Shown one piece after another: positions 1-6,821 of a stretch of DNA of 15,797 nt. The position numbers were made by a program, and so were the translations under genes. Origin of the DNA: Nanobdellati archaeon (GTDB taxonomy: Archaea; EX4484-52; JAADEF01); NCBI GenBank assembly GCA_026997215.1, contig JALWJP010000088.1:1-15797 (forward strand), read 5' to 3'. Numbering within the stretch: position 1 is the stretch's first letter; the number at the start of each line of letters is the position of its first letter. The notes under the pieces are model-generated. The model saw only the letters and a program-made list of their open reading frames with translations, ran no database searches and was not told the DNA's origin.

Positions 1-80
1 AATTTATTCCAGTTAAAAAATAATTCACTTGTGAAAACATACCACATAAAAATATTTTAATGGCTTCGCATTAATATAGT

Positions 81-88
81 TTTATAAA
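81..88 (+). promoter_or_regulatory. TATA-box candidate for the sepF operon
   Basis: TTTATAAA lies about 55 bases before the chosen sepF ATG at 139. A start of transcription about 25 bases downstream would give a leader of roughly 28 bases, long enough to include the GGTG ribosome-binding core at 129-132. An inverted repeat (TTAATG at 57-62, CATTAA at 69-74) lies just upstream. Confidence 0.5.
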
Positions 89-138
89 GTTTTTTGTTTT
101 TATATTTAATAGCGAGAAAAGATAAGAAGGTGGGATCT

Positions 139-480
139 ATGGTAATAGGAAAACTTTTAAAAAAACAGCAAAAATATGAAGAAGGTGTTGAGGAGTGGGT
201 CGAATTAGAAGGTGTAGAATATAAAACTAATGTTAAGATGTTTGTTAGAATTCTGACTTTAAACGATTTTTCTGATGTTGAGAGGGTTCAAAATGAATTA
301 AGGAACGGGAATGTAGTGTGGTTAAGAATAAAACCTTTAAAGGAAAAAGATATGATAGAACTTAAAAGAGCCATAGATCGCTTAAAGAAAACAGTTATGT
401 CTTTGGAAGGAGATATAGCAGGAGTAGATGAAGATTATGTTATTTTAACTCCTGAAGGTGTAAGAATTAGCAGAAGTTAA
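139..480 (+). CDS. sepF: SepF-like cell division protein
   Basis: 113-aa protein of the SepF/DUF552 family. In archaea, SepF anchors the FtsZ ring to the membrane and acts at mid-cell in division. The core from about residue 32 to 113 has the family pattern: an initial strand (VRILTLNDFSD), a helix, a strand ending in VVWLRIKPL, a long helix, and the terminal GDIAGVDEDYVILTPEGV. The short N-terminus MVIGKLLKK could be the membrane-targeting amphipathic segment. I chose ATG 139 rather than the upstream in-frame ATG at 94 because GGTG at 129-132 is a well-placed ribosome-binding site and because a short N-terminus fits the family. The next gene begins 32 bases later. No ftsZ is in the window, so the FtsZ link rests on family knowledge. 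Confidence 0.85.
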   Translation: MVIGKLLKKQQKYEEGVEEWVELEGVEYKTNVKMFVRILTLNDFSDVERVQNELRNGNVVWLRIKPLKEKDMIELKRAIDRLKKTVMSLEGDIAGVDEDYVILTPEGVRISRS

Positions 481-482
481 GA

Positions 483-490
483 TATTTAAA
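483..490 (+). promoter_or_regulatory. TATA-box candidate, leaderless start of the 513 gene
   Basis: TATTTAAA is centred about 26 bases before the ATG at 513. No GGTG or GGAGG core precedes that ATG. This is the spacing expected for a leaderless archaeal transcript, so this gene may be transcribed both from here and by read-through from sepF. Confidence 0.4.
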
Positions 491-512
491 ATTTCTTTCT
501 TTTTCATATGAT

Positions 513-878
513 ATGGCTGTAAAAAAGGAAAAAAATAAAAATAAAGCGAAAAGAGAATCGCTATTTATTTTTATTGTGCTATTATTTGTTATGGGGGTCT
601 TAGCTTATACGGCTTATAATCTAAAAATAAAAAATGAGTCTGTAATTATAACCTCTAATAGTTCTTTATCAGAGATTGAATTGTTTTGTGATGATCTTGA
701 AAAAAAATTAAAATTAGAGGAAACCTGGGGAACAAAGGATTGGAATTGTGAAGTCGCCTATGATGAAGGTTTACCTTCTTCAGATATAATTTATAATAAA
801 ACAAGAGGATTATGCAATTGCACAGCAGTATTTCCTAATGGGGAAAGTAAAAGCGTTGAAGTGAGGCAATCAAAATGA
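513..878 (+). CDS. small single-pass membrane protein with four cysteines, unknown function
   Basis: 121-aa protein not assigned to a family. Residues 1-15 are very basic (Lys/Arg), followed by one hydrophobic segment at about 17-37, so by the positive-inside rule the remaining ~85 residues should lie outside the cytoplasm. That domain has cysteines at 59, 79, 101 and 103, the last two in a CNC motif, which would allow two disulfides or a small metal site. Its final four bases (ATGA at 875-878) contain the TrpRS start codon, so translation of the two is probably coupled. The start at 513 has a TATA-like box 26 bases upstream and no ribosome-binding core. The coding call is supported by the long open frame and the gene-to-gene overlap; the function is unknown. 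Confidence 0.75.
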   Translation: MAVKKEKNKNKAKRESLFIFIVLLFVMGVLAYTAYNLKIKNESVIITSNSSLSEIELFCDDLEKKLKLEETWGTKDWNCEVAYDEGLPSSDIIYNKTRGLCNCTAVFPNGESKSVEVRQSK

Positions 879-2029
879 CGTTTAAAGTAACTCCTTGGGA
901 AGTAGAAGGGAGCATAGATTATGAAAAACTTATTAGGGATTTTGGCACTCAAAGAATCAGTGAAGAATTAAGGAAGGAAATAAAGGGTTTGGCAGGAGAG
1001 GAGCATTTACTTTTAAGAAGACATGTATTTTTTTCTCATCGTGATTTAGATAAAATTTTAGCAGAATATAAACAAGGTAAGGGATTTTTCCTTTATACTG
1101 GTCGAGGCCCTTCTGGAAAAATGCATATAGGACATTTAATACCTTTTATTTTTACTGCATGGTTACAGAAAGTGTTTGACGTTAATGTTTATATTGAGAT
1201 TACAGATGATGAAAAATTTGTTTATAATCGTAAATATAAATGGAAAGAAGTGCAGCAATATGCTGATGAGAATATTTTGGATATAGCAGTTGCAGGATTT
1301 GATCCTCAAAAAACCTTTATTTTTAAAGATAGTGAGTATATTAAGCATCTATACCCTTTGGCTTTAGAAGTAGCAAGGAAGATAACATATAGTACTGCTA
1401 AGGCAGTTTTTGGATTTACAGGCTCTACCAATATTGGCTTAATCTTTTATCCTTCTTTGCAGATAGTTCCTACTTTTTTCGAAAAAAGAAGGGCTTTAAT
1501 ACCCTGTGCTATTGATCAAGATCCTTATTGGAGAATTCAAAGAGATATTGCAGAATCTTTAGGTTATTATAAAACTGCTGCTATACATAGCATCTTTTTA
1601 CCTCCCTTGACAGGTATTCATGATAAAATGAGTTCTTCAAAACCAGAAACAGCAATATTTTTGGATGATGATGAATTAACTGTTAAGAAAAAAGTAATGA
1701 AGTATGCTTTTTCAGGAGGTCAGCCCAGTATAGAAGAACATAGGAAAAAAGGAGGAAATCCTGATATAGACGTGTCTTTTCAATGGCTTTATATGTTTTT
1801 TGAAGAAGATGATAACAAATTAGAGGAAATAAGAAAGGCATATGCTTCTGGTAAGATGCTTACAGGGGAGTTAAAGCAGTATCTTATTGAAAAGATAAAT
1901 GTGTTTTTGAAAGAACACAGACATAAACGTGAAAAGGAAGGAAAAAAATTAGTAAGAAAGATGATGTATGATGGTAAGTTAGCAAAAAGAATGTGGAGCC
2001 TTGATTATTCAGATGTTTTTGGGGTGTAA
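875..2029 (+). CDS. trpS: tryptophanyl-tRNA synthetase
   Basis: 384-aa class Ic aminoacyl-tRNA synthetase that charges tRNA-Trp with tryptophan using ATP. The N-terminal VTPWEVEG block is typical of the archaeal/eukaryotic type rather than the bacterial type. The Rossmann domain shows TGRGPSGKMHIGH (HIGH motif at 84-87), ITDDEKF at 109-115, the AIDQDPYWR block near 212-220, and KMSSS at 251-255 as the KMSKS loop. The C-terminal helical part runs to VFGV, and the length is in the normal range for archaeal TrpRS. The gene starts inside the ATGA overlap with the upstream membrane protein and is followed after three bases by the histone gene. No missing catalytic motif was seen. Confidence 0.97.
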   Translation: MTFKVTPWEVEGSIDYEKLIRDFGTQRISEELRKEIKGLAGEEHLLLRRHVFFSHRDLDKILAEYKQGKGFFLYTGRGPSGKMHIGHLIPFIFTAWLQKVFDVNVYIEITDDEKFVYNRKYKWKEVQQYADENILDIAVAGFDPQKTFIFKDSEYIKHLYPLALEVARKITYSTAKAVFGFTGSTNIGLIFYPSLQIVPTFFEKRRALIPCAIDQDPYWRIQRDIAESLGYYKTAAIHSIFLPPLTGIHDKMSSSKPETAIFLDDDELTVKKKVMKYAFSGGQPSIEEHRKKGGNPDIDVSFQWLYMFFEEDDNKLEEIRKAYASGKMLTGELKQYLIEKINVFLKEHRHKREKEGKKLVRKMMYDGKLAKRMWSLDYSDVFGV

Positions 2030-2032
2030 AAC

Positions 2033-2251
2033 ATGGAAAAATTTATATCTACATTGGCAGCGGAGAAAATTCTTAAAAAGGCAGGGGCTAAGCGTGTTTC
2101 AACAAGAGCAGCGGAAGATTTTGCTAAACTGATTGAGCACCTAGCTTTGCAATTAGCGGAGGAGATAGTTGCTGTGAGTCAGCACGCTGATAGGATGACT
2201 GTTAAAGAAGAAGATGTGAGATTTGTTCAATTAAGAAGAATTAAGATATAA
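2033..2251 (+). CDS. archaeal histone
   Basis: 72-aa single histone-fold protein of the HMf type that dimerises and wraps DNA. The pattern is helix 1 (STLAAEKILKKAG), loop AKRVS, the long central helix (about 25-53), loop RMTVK, and helix 3 (EEDVRFVQLRRI). The two DNA-contact loops AKRVS and RMTV are both kept, as is the Arg/Asp pair of the fold (R54, D61). There are no tails. The start codon is three bases after the TrpRS stop. GGGGTG (2021-2026), formed by the last TrpRS codons, serves as a likely ribosome-binding site, so the histone is probably the last cistron of the sepF-trpS operon. Confidence 0.95.
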   Translation: MEKFISTLAAEKILKKAGAKRVSTRAAEDFAKLIEHLALQLAEEIVAVSQHADRMTVKEEDVRFVQLRRIKI

Positions 2252-2259
2252 AACAAAAC

Positions 2260-2269
2260 TTATATATAT
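2260..2269 (+). promoter_or_regulatory. TATA box of the thioredoxin-like gene
   Basis: TTATATATAT is centred about 27 bases before the ATG at 2292. There is no GGTG core in the 40-base gap. The geometry predicts a leaderless mRNA starting at or next to the ATG. Confidence 0.55.
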
Positions 2270-2291
2270 GAGTTTAAAGTAAATTAACTAT

Positions 2292-2639
2292 ATGGAAGGT
2301 GTTGCAGAATTTCACAGCCTTAAAGATTTAGAAAACTTTATTAAAGAGCATAACAAGGTACTAGTGGTGGTAAAGCCAAAGGGCGGATGTAGAATATGCG
2401 AAATATATGCTCCTATTTTTAAGGCGACTCTCCCTAAAATCTTTGATCAATTTCCTGATGTAAGTGTTGCAATACTCTGGTATGAGGAAGGAGATGAGTG
2501 TTTATCTGAGTTAGATGTTTGTTCTCCTACAATTATATTTTATAAAGAAGGAAAAGAGGTTGATAGACTTATTGTGGAAACTGTACCAGAAAACGAATTT
2601 TCTAATGCGATATTAGAAAAATTAAAGAATATTGGTTAG
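2292..2639 (+). CDS. thioredoxin-fold protein with a CRIC site
   Basis: 115-aa cytoplasmic protein with a thioredoxin-like fold. The strand VLVVVKPKGG is followed by C33-R-I-C36, in the position of the redox CxxC, and by a helix. The cis-proline turn appears as CSPTIIFYKEGKEVDR with P79. The usual WCGPC context is replaced by GGCRICEIY, so this is not a standard thioredoxin. Two extra cysteines at 70 and 77 sit near the cis-Pro. It could be a disulfide reductase or a thioredoxin-like accessory protein; the partner is unknown. The last 18 bases overlap the end of the convergent RdgB gene, so both stop codons lie in each other's coding sequence. Confidence 0.8.
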   Translation: MEGVAEFHSLKDLENFIKEHNKVLVVVKPKGGCRICEIYAPIFKATLPKIFDQFPDVSVAILWYEEGDECLSELDVCSPTIIFYKEGKEVDRLIVETVPENEFSNAILEKLKNIG

Positions 2640-3182
2640 TTTCTTTTTCATTTTTGTCCATGCTTTAAGTCTATGAGATAATTTGTTTTTTAAGACTGGG
2701 TCTTCTGCAAATGTAACTGGATAATTGTATGGCACAAATATAGGATCATAACCAAAGCCTTTATTTCCTCTTTTTTCTTCTGTTATATATCCTTCTGTTT
2801 CTCCTTTGGTTGTTATGATTATTTCATTGTCAGGAATATAAGCACTTACTACTGCAACAAATTTTGCTTTTCTATTTTTTTCATCTTTCATTAGTTTAAG
2901 AATACCTTCGCAACCTATTTTTTTATAAACCCATGCACTGTAAGTGCCTGGGAAACCATTTAATGCTTCTATTTCCAATCCTGCATCTTCCACAAGTATT
3001 ATAGCATTTTTTTCATCTATTTTCTCTAAAGCTTCCTGTAATTTTGCTTTAGCAATTTCTTCAAAAGAATCGCTTCTTATTTCTTTCAACTCTATATTTA
3101 ACTGCTGAATCTCAGGGAAAAACTGTTTAACTTCCTCTACCTTGTGGGGATTGGAAGTAACAAAGAAAAGTTTTCTACGCAT
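2622..3182 (-). CDS. rdgB: XTP/dITP diphosphatase (RdgB/HAM1 family)
   Basis: 186-aa house-cleaning nucleotide pyrophosphatase. Family function: hydrolysis of dITP, ITP and XTP to the monophosphate, keeping deaminated purines out of DNA and RNA. Visible motifs are the N-terminal TSNPHK (9-14), the DAGLEIEALNGFPGTYS block (66-82) with the acidic residue and Gly/Pro loop, GFGYDPIF (142-149) and the terminal SHR (169-171). Length is typical. Its ATG lies within the last eight bases of the preceding gene, with GGTG about 10 bases upstream inside that gene. It is the last gene of the PAN operon, and its 3' end overlaps the thioredoxin-like gene. Confidence 0.95.
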   Translation of the reverse strand: MRRKLFFVTSNPHKVEEVKQFFPEIQQLNIELKEIRSDSFEEIAKAKLQEALEKIDEKNAIILVEDAGLEIEALNGFPGTYSAWVYKKIGCEGILKLMKDEKNRKAKFVAVVSAYIPDNEIIITTKGETEGYITEEKRGNKGFGYDPIFVPYNYPVTFAEDPVLKNKLSHRLKAWTKMKKKLTNIL

Positions 3183-3648
3183 GTGCTAAGGACACCTCTT
3201 TTTCTTCTATGTTGTTAGTGTCAGTAAGAGGTATGATGTATTGTATGGCTTTTAAATCCTTTGTTATTAGACTTATCATCCATTTTCTTTTTATCATATC
3301 TAATGCTATAAGCACACCTATAACTTCTTTGCCTTTATGGTTGTTCATGTATGCTTCCTGTGCTTTATTTAATGCTTCTTCTTCATCCACAATTATATCA
3401 ATATCTTTGGGAATTTCTTCTAAGTTATTAAGAAGATCTCCTTCGTAAACATCATATCCTTCATCATCAACAATGTATCTTAAGACTTTTTTAGTGTTAG
3501 GATCATAATAGTTGAGCTCCCATCTATTTATCTGCTCTGACTCTCCTTCAAAATAAGTAAGAGCACCAATAAAGAACTTATCTTTGAGTTGTTCGCTTAA
3601 CTCTAAATCTTTTTCAAGCATATTTTTTATTTCTTTTAGCTTCAACAT
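3175..3648 (-). CDS. unknown cytoplasmic protein between PAN and RdgB, weakly PepSY-like
   Basis: 157-aa acidic protein with no signal peptide or membrane segment. I do not recognise it securely. Two stretches, about 40-75 (RWELNYYDPNTKKVLRYIVD) and 90-145 (EEALNKAQEAYMNN followed by two strands), have the helix-plus-hairpin look of PepSY-type domains. This is a resemblance only. Translation probably starts at 3648, because GGTG (3655-3658), overlapping the PAN stop codon, lies six bases before the ATG. The gene sits 10 bases after PAN and overlaps RdgB by eight bases, so it is expressed with both. Its place suggests a link with protein quality control, which is inference. Confidence 0.75.
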   Translation of the reverse strand: MLKLKEIKNMLEKDLELSEQLKDKFFIGALTYFEGESEQINRWELNYYDPNTKKVLRYIVDDEGYDVYEGDLLNNLEEIPKDIDIIVDEEEALNKAQEAYMNNHKGKEVIGVLIALDMIKRKWMISLITKDLKAIQYIIPLTDTNNIEEKEVSLAHA

Positions 3649-3658
3649 CTATAACACC

Positions 3659-4819
3659 TTATCCATAAATGAATGCGTAATTACCTTTTTTCTTGCTTTT
3701 TTTGCCTAACACTTTTTTTATTGCATTTTCAAAATCTTGCATTTTTATTTTGGTGGAGTTTCTTCTTAATGCAAAATAACCTGCTTCTGTGCATATGGCT
3801 TTTATCTCTGCTCCACTAACCTTTTTACCTAATTTTTTAGCTATTTCTTCTAGATTTACGTTATCATCCAAATTCATTTTTTTAGTATGGATTTTAAGTA
3901 TCTCCACTTTAGCTTTCTCATCAGGATATCCTACTTCTATAATCCTGTCCAATCTACCGGGCCTGGTAATTGCCGGATCTAATATGTCTAACCTGTTTGT
4001 TGCAGCTATGATCTTGACATTGCCTAATGGCTTGAATCCATCTATCTCTGCTAGTAATTGCATAAAAGTTCTTTGGACTTCTCTCTCTCCTGAAGTGCCT
4101 AATTCTATGCGTTTAGCAGCAATAGCATCTACTTCATCAATAAACACAATGCTTGGTGCTTTCTCCCTTGCCATCTCGAATATGCTTTTTACAAATTTGC
4201 TTCCTTCTCCTATGTATTTTTGTACTAATTCTGAACCTACAATTTCAATAAAGGTGGCTTTGCTATGTGCTGCTGCAGCTTTAGCAAGTAGTGTTTTACC
4301 AGTACCCGGAGGTCCATAAAGTAGCACTCCTTTTGGAGGCTCTATACCTATTTTTTTAAACATCTGTGGTTTTAATAAAGGTAATTCGATTATCTCTCTT
4401 ATCTCTCTTATTTGCTCTTCCAACCCACCTATCTCACTCCACTTAACCTTTGGTTTGTCTATAACCACAAAACCTTCCACATCAAAAGGTTTTTCTTTAC
4501 CTAATACTTTAACAAGAGTGAGAGACTTTTGATCTAAAAGTACACGATCATCTGGTTTAACTTTTCCTTCCCATTCTTTTGCAATTTTTACATAGAACTT
4601 ACCGGTATTTAACTGAATTATTGCTTCATCTTTTTTTACTACGTCTACTACACTTCCTACTAAAAAAGGAGGTGTTCTATGTTTTAAAAGTTCTTTTTGC
4701 AATTGTTTAATAGTTGCTTTAAGCATTTCGTTTTCTTCTTCAACACTTATGTGTCTTTTTGCGAAATACCTATAAGGGATGTAGGTAGTGTTTTCACTTT
4801 CTTCATTTTCGTAACTCAT
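3659..4819 (-). CDS. pan: proteasome-activating nucleotidase (PAN)
   Basis: 386-aa AAA+ ATPase that unfolds proteins and feeds them to the archaeal 20S proteasome as a hexameric cap. Domains in order: N-terminal coiled coil (about 25-48), an OB domain (about 50-106), and the AAA+ module with Walker A GPPGTGKT (169-176), the KYIGEG pore loop (201-206), Walker B IVFIDE (224-229), sensor AATN (272-275) and the TRPGRLDR arginine-finger region (285-292). The C-terminus is IYG, which fits the hydrophobic-Tyr-X motif that docks PAN into the proteasome and opens the gate. The start at 4819 is supported by AGGCGAT four bases upstream (4824-4830). Proteasome subunits are not in the window. It is the first gene of a three-gene operon. 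Confidence 0.96.
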   Translation of the reverse strand: MSYENEESENTTYIPYRYFAKRHISVEEENEMLKATIKQLQKELLKHRTPPFLVGSVVDVVKKDEAIIQLNTGKFYVKIAKEWEGKVKPDDRVLLDQKSLTLVKVLGKEKPFDVEGFVVIDKPKVKWSEIGGLEEQIREIREIIELPLLKPQMFKKIGIEPPKGVLLYGPPGTGKTLLAKAAAAHSKATFIEIVGSELVQKYIGEGSKFVKSIFEMAREKAPSIVFIDEVDAIAAKRIELGTSGEREVQRTFMQLLAEIDGFKPLGNVKIIAATNRLDILDPAITRPGRLDRIIEVGYPDEKAKVEILKIHTKKMNLDDNVNLEEIAKKLGKKVSGAEIKAICTEAGYFALRRNSTKIKMQDFENAIKKVLGKKSKKKGNYAFIYG

Positions 4820-4878
4820 TATTATCGCCTCATTAGTATAAACGGGTTTAAGTTTAAGATGAATTAAGATGATTTATT

Positions 4879-4886
4879 TTTATAAA
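4879..4886. promoter_or_regulatory. shared, symmetric TATA box between pan and the adenosyltransferase-like gene
   Basis: TTTATAAA is a perfect palindrome and so reads the same on both strands. On the plus strand it is centred 27 bases before the ATG at 4910, predicting a leaderless transcript. On the minus strand it would start transcription near 4856, giving PAN a leader of about 37 bases that holds its AGGCGAT ribosome-binding site. Alternative boxes for PAN in the 4844-4856 region cannot be excluded. Confidence 0.45.
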
Positions 4887-4909
4887 GTTTTAAGTACTTT
4901 AAAAAATTT

Positions 4910-5428
4910 ATGAAAGTATATACTAAGCAAGGTGATAAAGGTATTACTTATTCTTTAAAAAATAAAAACCTTTCAAGTAAAGGTGAAAGTGAGTTTGAAT
5001 TTTATGGTAAATTAGATAAAGTATTGTCTTTTATAGGTTTGCTGTATTCTAATGTTAGAGATAAAGACATACTTAATGATCTAGACAAGATTATTCTAGA
5101 ATTACACAACATTTACTCTACATTTACGTCTTCATCCCATTTTAATCCCGATATAACAAATTATTTAGAAAAAAGGATTGATGCTTTTTCAGAGAATGTA
5201 AAGATAGAAGATTTCTTAATGGAAACCTTTACTTCTTATGATGCTGCATTAGCTAATGTATGCAGGGTAATGGTGAGGGAGTTAGAAAGAGAAGCAGTAA
5301 GACAAGGTGTTAAAAAGGAAGTGTTGTCTTTTCTTAATAGGTTGAGCGATTATTTTTTTATGTTAACTTTATATTGGGAGAAAAATCAAAAAACATATAA
5401 AGATTTATTAACTAATAAGAATTATTAG
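4910..5428 (+). CDS. diverged PduO-type ATP:cob(I)alamin adenosyltransferase homologue
   Basis: 172-aa all-helical protein of the PduO family. True members transfer adenosyl from ATP to cob(I)alamin as trimers. Kept features are YTKQGDKG (4-11), YGKLDKV (32-38), the helix VCRVMVRELEREA with R119, R123 and E126, and FLNRLSDYFF (141-150). Several family positions are changed: the usual YGxxDE has Lys at 37 in place of Glu, the FxxPGG turn before the arginine helix is absent (FLMETFT at 102-108), and the second Arg of the CRRAER-type motif is Glu124. No cobalamin-dependent enzyme or B12 pathway gene is in the window. It may be an active divergent enzyme or a protein reusing the fold. Start at 4910: leaderless, TATA box 27 bases upstream. 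Confidence 0.75.
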   Translation: MKVYTKQGDKGITYSLKNKNLSSKGESEFEFYGKLDKVLSFIGLLYSNVRDKDILNDLDKIILELHNIYSTFTSSSHFNPDITNYLEKRIDAFSENVKIEDFLMETFTSYDAALANVCRVMVRELEREAVRQGVKKEVLSFLNRLSDYFFMLTLYWEKNQKTYKDLLTNKNY

Positions 5429-5441
5429 AGTAGGTGAAAAG

Positions 5442-6821
5442 ATGAGGAACTATGCATGGTATGTGCTTTTTATCTATGCTTTTTTTATTGCAATTACGGT
5501 AACTAATGTATTTGCTTTTTCTATTAATTTAGATTTTTATAATGATGTGATTTATAAAGGGGAATCAGCAAATGGAAGTGTAGAAGTAATTGTGAATGAA
5601 ACCGGAACTTACATAATAGATTTGTATGCTTTAGGTTATGAATCTTGGATAACCAAAAACTTTGGTGAAGAATATTTAGCTGCTGATACTCTTTATTCTT
5701 ATCCTATTTATTTTTACCCACCTAAATATGCTCAACCTGGTGCTTATGCTATTTACGTTTATTTAAAGGATCTTACAGGTAAAGTACTTGCAGAGGACAA
5801 GCATATAATTCATTTGCTAGAATCTCCTGATTTGCAGATAATAGACGTGAAACTTGAAAATCCTAATTTGGATTATAAGGAGCCTCTAAAAATATATGTT
5901 ATTTTAAAGAATTATGGCAAAGTTGATGCTGAAAATCACTATCTTGTTATAAAATTAAACTCTTTAGGCATTATAAAGAAGGTTTTATTACCTGTTGTAG
6001 AGCAACAAAAAGAGACTACTTACTATTGGGAAATTGATTTAGGAGATGTTTTGGCTGGAGAATATAAAGGTATTATAGAACTTTACGATAATAAAGGGAG
6101 AGTGGTTGATAAGAAGGATATAACCTTTAATGTAAAAGAATATGCAGATATAAAAGAAGAAATAAACGAGTCATTTAATTTTTTCAGGGCCGTGAAAACC
6201 ATACATGTTAAAAATACAGGTAATGCTCCTGGAATTTATTCTTATTCTATACCTACTTATTTTCCGTTTTTATATGATGTGAAAGAATTAGAGGAATGTG
6301 ATTGTAAGCAAGAGTATAAGGATAACAAATATGTTATTCAATGTACTCTTAGATCTAAAGAAACATGTTCTTTCATAATTATTAAGAACTATTGGATGTA
6401 TTATTTGGCTTTGATACTAGCAATTATGGTTTTAGTGGTTTTATTTGTTGTTTATACTGCTCCTCGTATTCGTAAATACTATTATAGGAAAGGTCACAAA
6501 TATAAAGTTGTGTTAAAAATACATAATCCTCATCCTCGCGCTTCTTTGAGAGAGGTTGTGGTAAAAGACAAGGTTAATGGTATTTTAACAATAAGAGAGG
6601 AGACTATCATACCTCGACCTTCTCGAATTAAAAAGATGAAAGACTATACTCTTATAGAATGGCATATAAACGAACTTAAACCAGGGGAAGAAAGGGTAAT
6701 AACATACGAGGTAATACCTAAAATAGATGTGGAAGGAGATATTGTAATGCATGAAGCAGAAATGGAAGGGAAAGTTAGGTCTAAAAGGAAAAAGGCAAGA
6801 GCTAAGAGTGAAAGAAAATGA
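5442..6821 (+). CDS. surface membrane protein with extracellular beta domains and a cytoplasmic beta domain
   Basis: 459-aa protein. A signal peptide or N-terminal anchor occupies 1-25 (possible cleavage after NVFA). About 290 residues then look like stacked Ig-like domains; 130-230 resembles CARDB-type domains (strand-rich, KNYGKVDAENH turn). Four cysteines (286, 288, 301, 309) sit just before a strong membrane segment at about 318-339. After the stop-transfer residues RIRKYYYRK comes a second strand-rich domain (350-430, with the pattern WHINELKPGEERVITYEV typical of DUF11-like surface repeats), predicted cytoplasmic, and a Lys/Arg-rich tail. GGTG (5433-5436) lies five bases before the ATG. 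The last four bases (ATGA) overlap the phosphoesterase start. Role unknown. Confidence 0.8.
   Translation: MRNYAWYVLFIYAFFIAITVTNVFAFSINLDFYNDVIYKGESANGSVEVIVNETGTYIIDLYALGYESWITKNFGEEYLAADTLYSYPIYFYPPKYAQPGAYAIYVYLKDLTGKVLAEDKHIIHLLESPDLQIIDVKLENPNLDYKEPLKIYVILKNYGKVDAENHYLVIKLNSLGIIKKVLLPVVEQQKETTYYWEIDLGDVLAGEYKGIIELYDNKGRVVDKKDITFNVKEYADIKEEINESFNFFRAVKTIHVKNTGNAPGIYSYSIPTYFPFLYDVKELEECDCKQEYKDNKYVIQCTLRSKETCSFIIIKNYWMYYLALILAIMVLVVLFVVYTAPRIRKYYYRKGHKYKVVLKIHNPHPRASLREVVVKDKVNGILTIREETIIPRPSRIKKMKDYTLIEWHINELKPGEERVITYEVIPKIDVEGDIVMHEAEMEGKVRSKRKKARAKSERK

Noticed and set aside
94..138. Upstream ATG at 94 as the sepF start
   Set aside because: It would add 15 residues with no family match, lies within a few bases of the TATA box, and lacks the GGTG site that serves ATG 139.
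3789..4319. 176-codon open frame on the plus strand
   Set aside because: It is entirely antisense to the AAA+ core of PAN, has no ribosome-binding site, and its translation is a low-complexity product of the opposite strand's codons.
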